From Corynebacterium casei LMG S-19264 (GTDB taxonomy: Bacteria; Actinomycetota; Actinomycetes; Mycobacteriales; Mycobacteriaceae): DNA of 64,000 nucleotides. The position numbers and the translations under genes are program-made. Below, one piece after another: positions 63,301 through 64,000 of this stretch; the stretch's first letter is position 1, and each line of letters begins with the position of its first letter. The notes beneath the pieces are model-generated. The model searched no databases. It was not told the origin of the DNA and saw nothing but the letters and a program-made list of their open reading frames with translations. Where the stretch lies: positions 1,034,009-1,098,008 of the forward strand of contig NZ_CP004350.1 in the NCBI RefSeq assembly GCF_000550785.1, in the 5' to 3' direction.

Positions 63301-63770
63301 GCTGTCGCCATGGCATCGGAGAGCGCGGCGTGCGGGCGCCTATTTAAAATCCCGGCGGTATCAAGGGCCTCCGGCAGCTTGGACTTGCCGAAGAACTTTT
63401 TGCTCAATTCCTTCGTGTCAATGACCCAATTGCCGTACTCCGGCCAGACCACACCCAAACGGGCAAACTCCTGGCGCAGGAAACGCTGCTCAAAAGAAGC
63501 ATTGTGCGCAACCATGGTGCGCTCAGCCAACATCGTTGCCAACCGCGCTGCAATCCCCGAAAACAATGGGGCATCAACCACATCTTCATTCGTGATCTTG
63601 TGAACAAAGGAATTGGGAATTTCTCGTTCGGGCTGGATCAGCGTGTCCCAGGTTTCCTCCACCTGCAGCTGTTCATCTAGGAGCACTACTCCGACCTCGA
63701 CGACGCGATCTATGGAGCCAAAACCGGTGGTTTCAAAATCTAGGACTGCGTACTTGTTGTGAGAAGACAT
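60354..63770 (-). CDS. DEDDh exonuclease / BRCT / sigma-like HTH fusion protein
   Basis: 1138 residues. N-terminal DnaQ-type 3'-5' exonuclease (about 5-165): LDFETTGFG with Asp/Glu, HNASFEQRFL as ExoII, HAALSDAMATASLL with the H..D pair. A helical, TerB-like linker follows (about 200-290), then a BRCT domain (about 300-375: NRIALTGTMEIPREEWMHRA, KVLVSSDLNSRNAKIVTAQQ). After a long acidic part comes a sigma-region-4-like HTH (about 645-680: TLDDVGECFGITRERVRQLE), and a C-terminal 450 residues that I cannot assign. GGAGG lies seven bases before the ATG. Exonuclease-BRCT is known from epsilon-like proteins; joined to a sigma-like HTH it suggests DNA repair or damage response. Confidence 0.8.
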   Translation of the reverse strand: MSSHNKYAVLDFETTGFGSIDRVVEVGVVLLDEQLQVEETWDTLIQPEREIPNSFVHKITNEDVVDAPLFSGIAARLATMLAERTMVAHNASFEQRFLRQEFARLGVVWPEYGNWVIDTKELSKKFFGKSKLPEALDTAGILNRRPHAALSDAMATASLLKWLVEQESEIVLNTGALQIFPSGLPKPQKELARSTAIKQEEQRLLMQLVKNLPRFTNPALQSYRDMLCEAIADKELDDEEIAKLHAAARAEEIEDADIHSLHREVIRQIALEAWMDGVVISDELKTLKKVAEQLDVDGSIVDELLEQGSRAGRESIQLNTGNRIALTGTMEIPREEWMHRATTAGLIVGQVTKKTKVLVSSDLNSRNAKIVTAQQLGIPIVTEPEFARILSSQTEIDTNAEFDVDFINNDADPQQLHVVFPWFKQAPHHIPTPTCVAQAWTESHPDVALKSISPFLDDSSMVDIDREGARVMREIDDHFPNVLHVSVNKLAEYPGVGKLNLNSIVISAVYAALDASEQPTAASEDVRHLEDGQPSGLSAGVYALEDDLNPDFYAVEAYAAEDSAEREQDKMEAYANQILHEKYKKISLGMGWIALQNDLVPTADTISLPPEVSKHFYEAAKLFQDYPPLRMVFAEATAELIRATEGDERKIAIINQRWVGNETLDDVGECFGITRERVRQLELDLRQNFNENRSFYDAVLAKIERFIGHATRLETLRDRFPNLTEQAVPFDTTYGKLFTAVDGAWVVRDGWVFSPSFEDDFQQLLETEKDEFGVVFKHDIIAKAGINERLLNEYLTRELGQKVITIKDHLIVDAGSHNSRAVALLSFFGDPMTMKEIQNHLGTMNMRSARNQYASDPRLIKVSGDQWALASWGIPEFRTIVDWIAEQVDEEAAISAEAGEEPQGVSLAFLISQADRLRITEGSIRAYAASDGLQLVNGYVRRSESDNATVIGGPISESNGLYFRDGQWHLLLTLSKDHIRGSGFGAPRGIANHFGLRVGNKIELTSPLGPVQVGTNRLRNLNVSSIRRFLDELGSQAGDRVWLKFGDDRTFNVTAAPPLQPHLAGLARVYNLIGLDIDTDEMQELISYAATSKEVCNLRLTAPINQALGLDPQTPRRRTVALLRHRNQEELANAIQTL

Positions 63771-64000
63771 AGTTAAACCTCCGGGTTAAACAGCAAGAGT
63801 GCCCTAGCAGTGCACGCGAACTAAGCCACTTGTGCGGGCAGGGGTGGTGGCAGAGAAAAAGAGATTCCTTCAGCTTAGTTTGTCGCCTGGTCAGCGCAAG
63901 AGAACATCCATTGGAATTATTCGAACACGAAACAAAAGGGCATTAGTCACAATAGTTAGGTAGTCCGAAATACTAAGTTTAAGCTTGAAGCAGACAATTC
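63771..64000. other. upstream region of the exonuclease gene
   Basis: No gene can be supported in these 230 bp; they should contain its promoter. Confidence 0.4.

Overview
The window looks like a chromosomal piece of a Corynebacterium or a close relative. The reasons are AmtR-type boxes (CTAT-N6-ATAG) upstream of glnA, an MscCG-type mechanosensitive channel with an extended C-terminal part, the aceE / DUF3052 / tRNA-Val neighbourhood, many TANNNT -10 elements placed for leaderless mRNAs, and thi, pncA and hmp genes of actinobacterial type. All assignments come from reading the sequence; no database search was run.

Layout. 1-2.4 kb: start of gltB and glnA (nitrogen assimilation). 2.4-8.6 kb: an AT-richer accessory stretch with a one-helix membrane protein, a Septu-like ATPase/HNH pair, a DUF4238 protein and decayed genes. 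8.7-11.4 kb: a second full-length type I glutamine synthetase in an operon with an ornithine-cyclodeaminase-family gene. 12.0-19.6 kb: an unusual CRISPR-Cas locus, cas6e - csb1(cas7) - csb2(cas5) - cas3, followed by an array with type I-E-like repeats and a decayed tail. It has no large subunit, no cas1, no cas2 and no cas4. 19.7-21.7 kb: ktrA and a ktrB interrupted by a nonsense codon. 21.7-24.6 kb: a DUF5129-type membrane protein gene split by an IS3-family element with a 4-bp target duplication. 24.8-31.9 kb: a large secreted LamG/metallophosphoesterase, a ClbS/DfsB-like protein, a Fic protein and a TRIC-type channel. 32.2-33.7 kb: a three-gene locus that reads as a toxin-antitoxin-chaperone (TAC) module with a SecB-like third gene. 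33.9-38.4 kb: secreted protein, MscCG, YwiC-like, nicotinamidase. 38.5-43.7 kb: tRNA(CAT), a membrane GAF protein, flavohaemoglobin, a frameshifted IS256-family element inserted between an IclR-type gene fragment and its terminator. 44-49 kb: serine hydrolase, secreted esterase, a hypothetical gene, and ACP/HAD genes divergent from an alpha/beta hydrolase over one shared symmetric -10. 49.1-53.2 kb: TPP riboswitch and thiE-thiO-thiS-thiG-thiF. 53.2-64 kb: GntR regulator, aceE, DUF3052, tRNA-Val, MerR regulator with membrane partner, and a large exonuclease-BRCT-sigma-like fusion.

How it works together. The most notable content is defensive or conflict-related. The CRISPR locus combines type I-G-like interference proteins with a type I-E-like Cas6e and I-E-like repeats, so it probably borrows adaptation from elsewhere or no longer acquires spacers. 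The Septu-like pair lies between the two glutamine synthetase genes, the TAC module 13 kb beyond the CRISPR array. Several housekeeping-type genes (ktrB, the DUF5129 gene, the iclR fragment, the 7.8 kb secreted gene) are broken here, and two insertion sequences account for part of the rearrangement.
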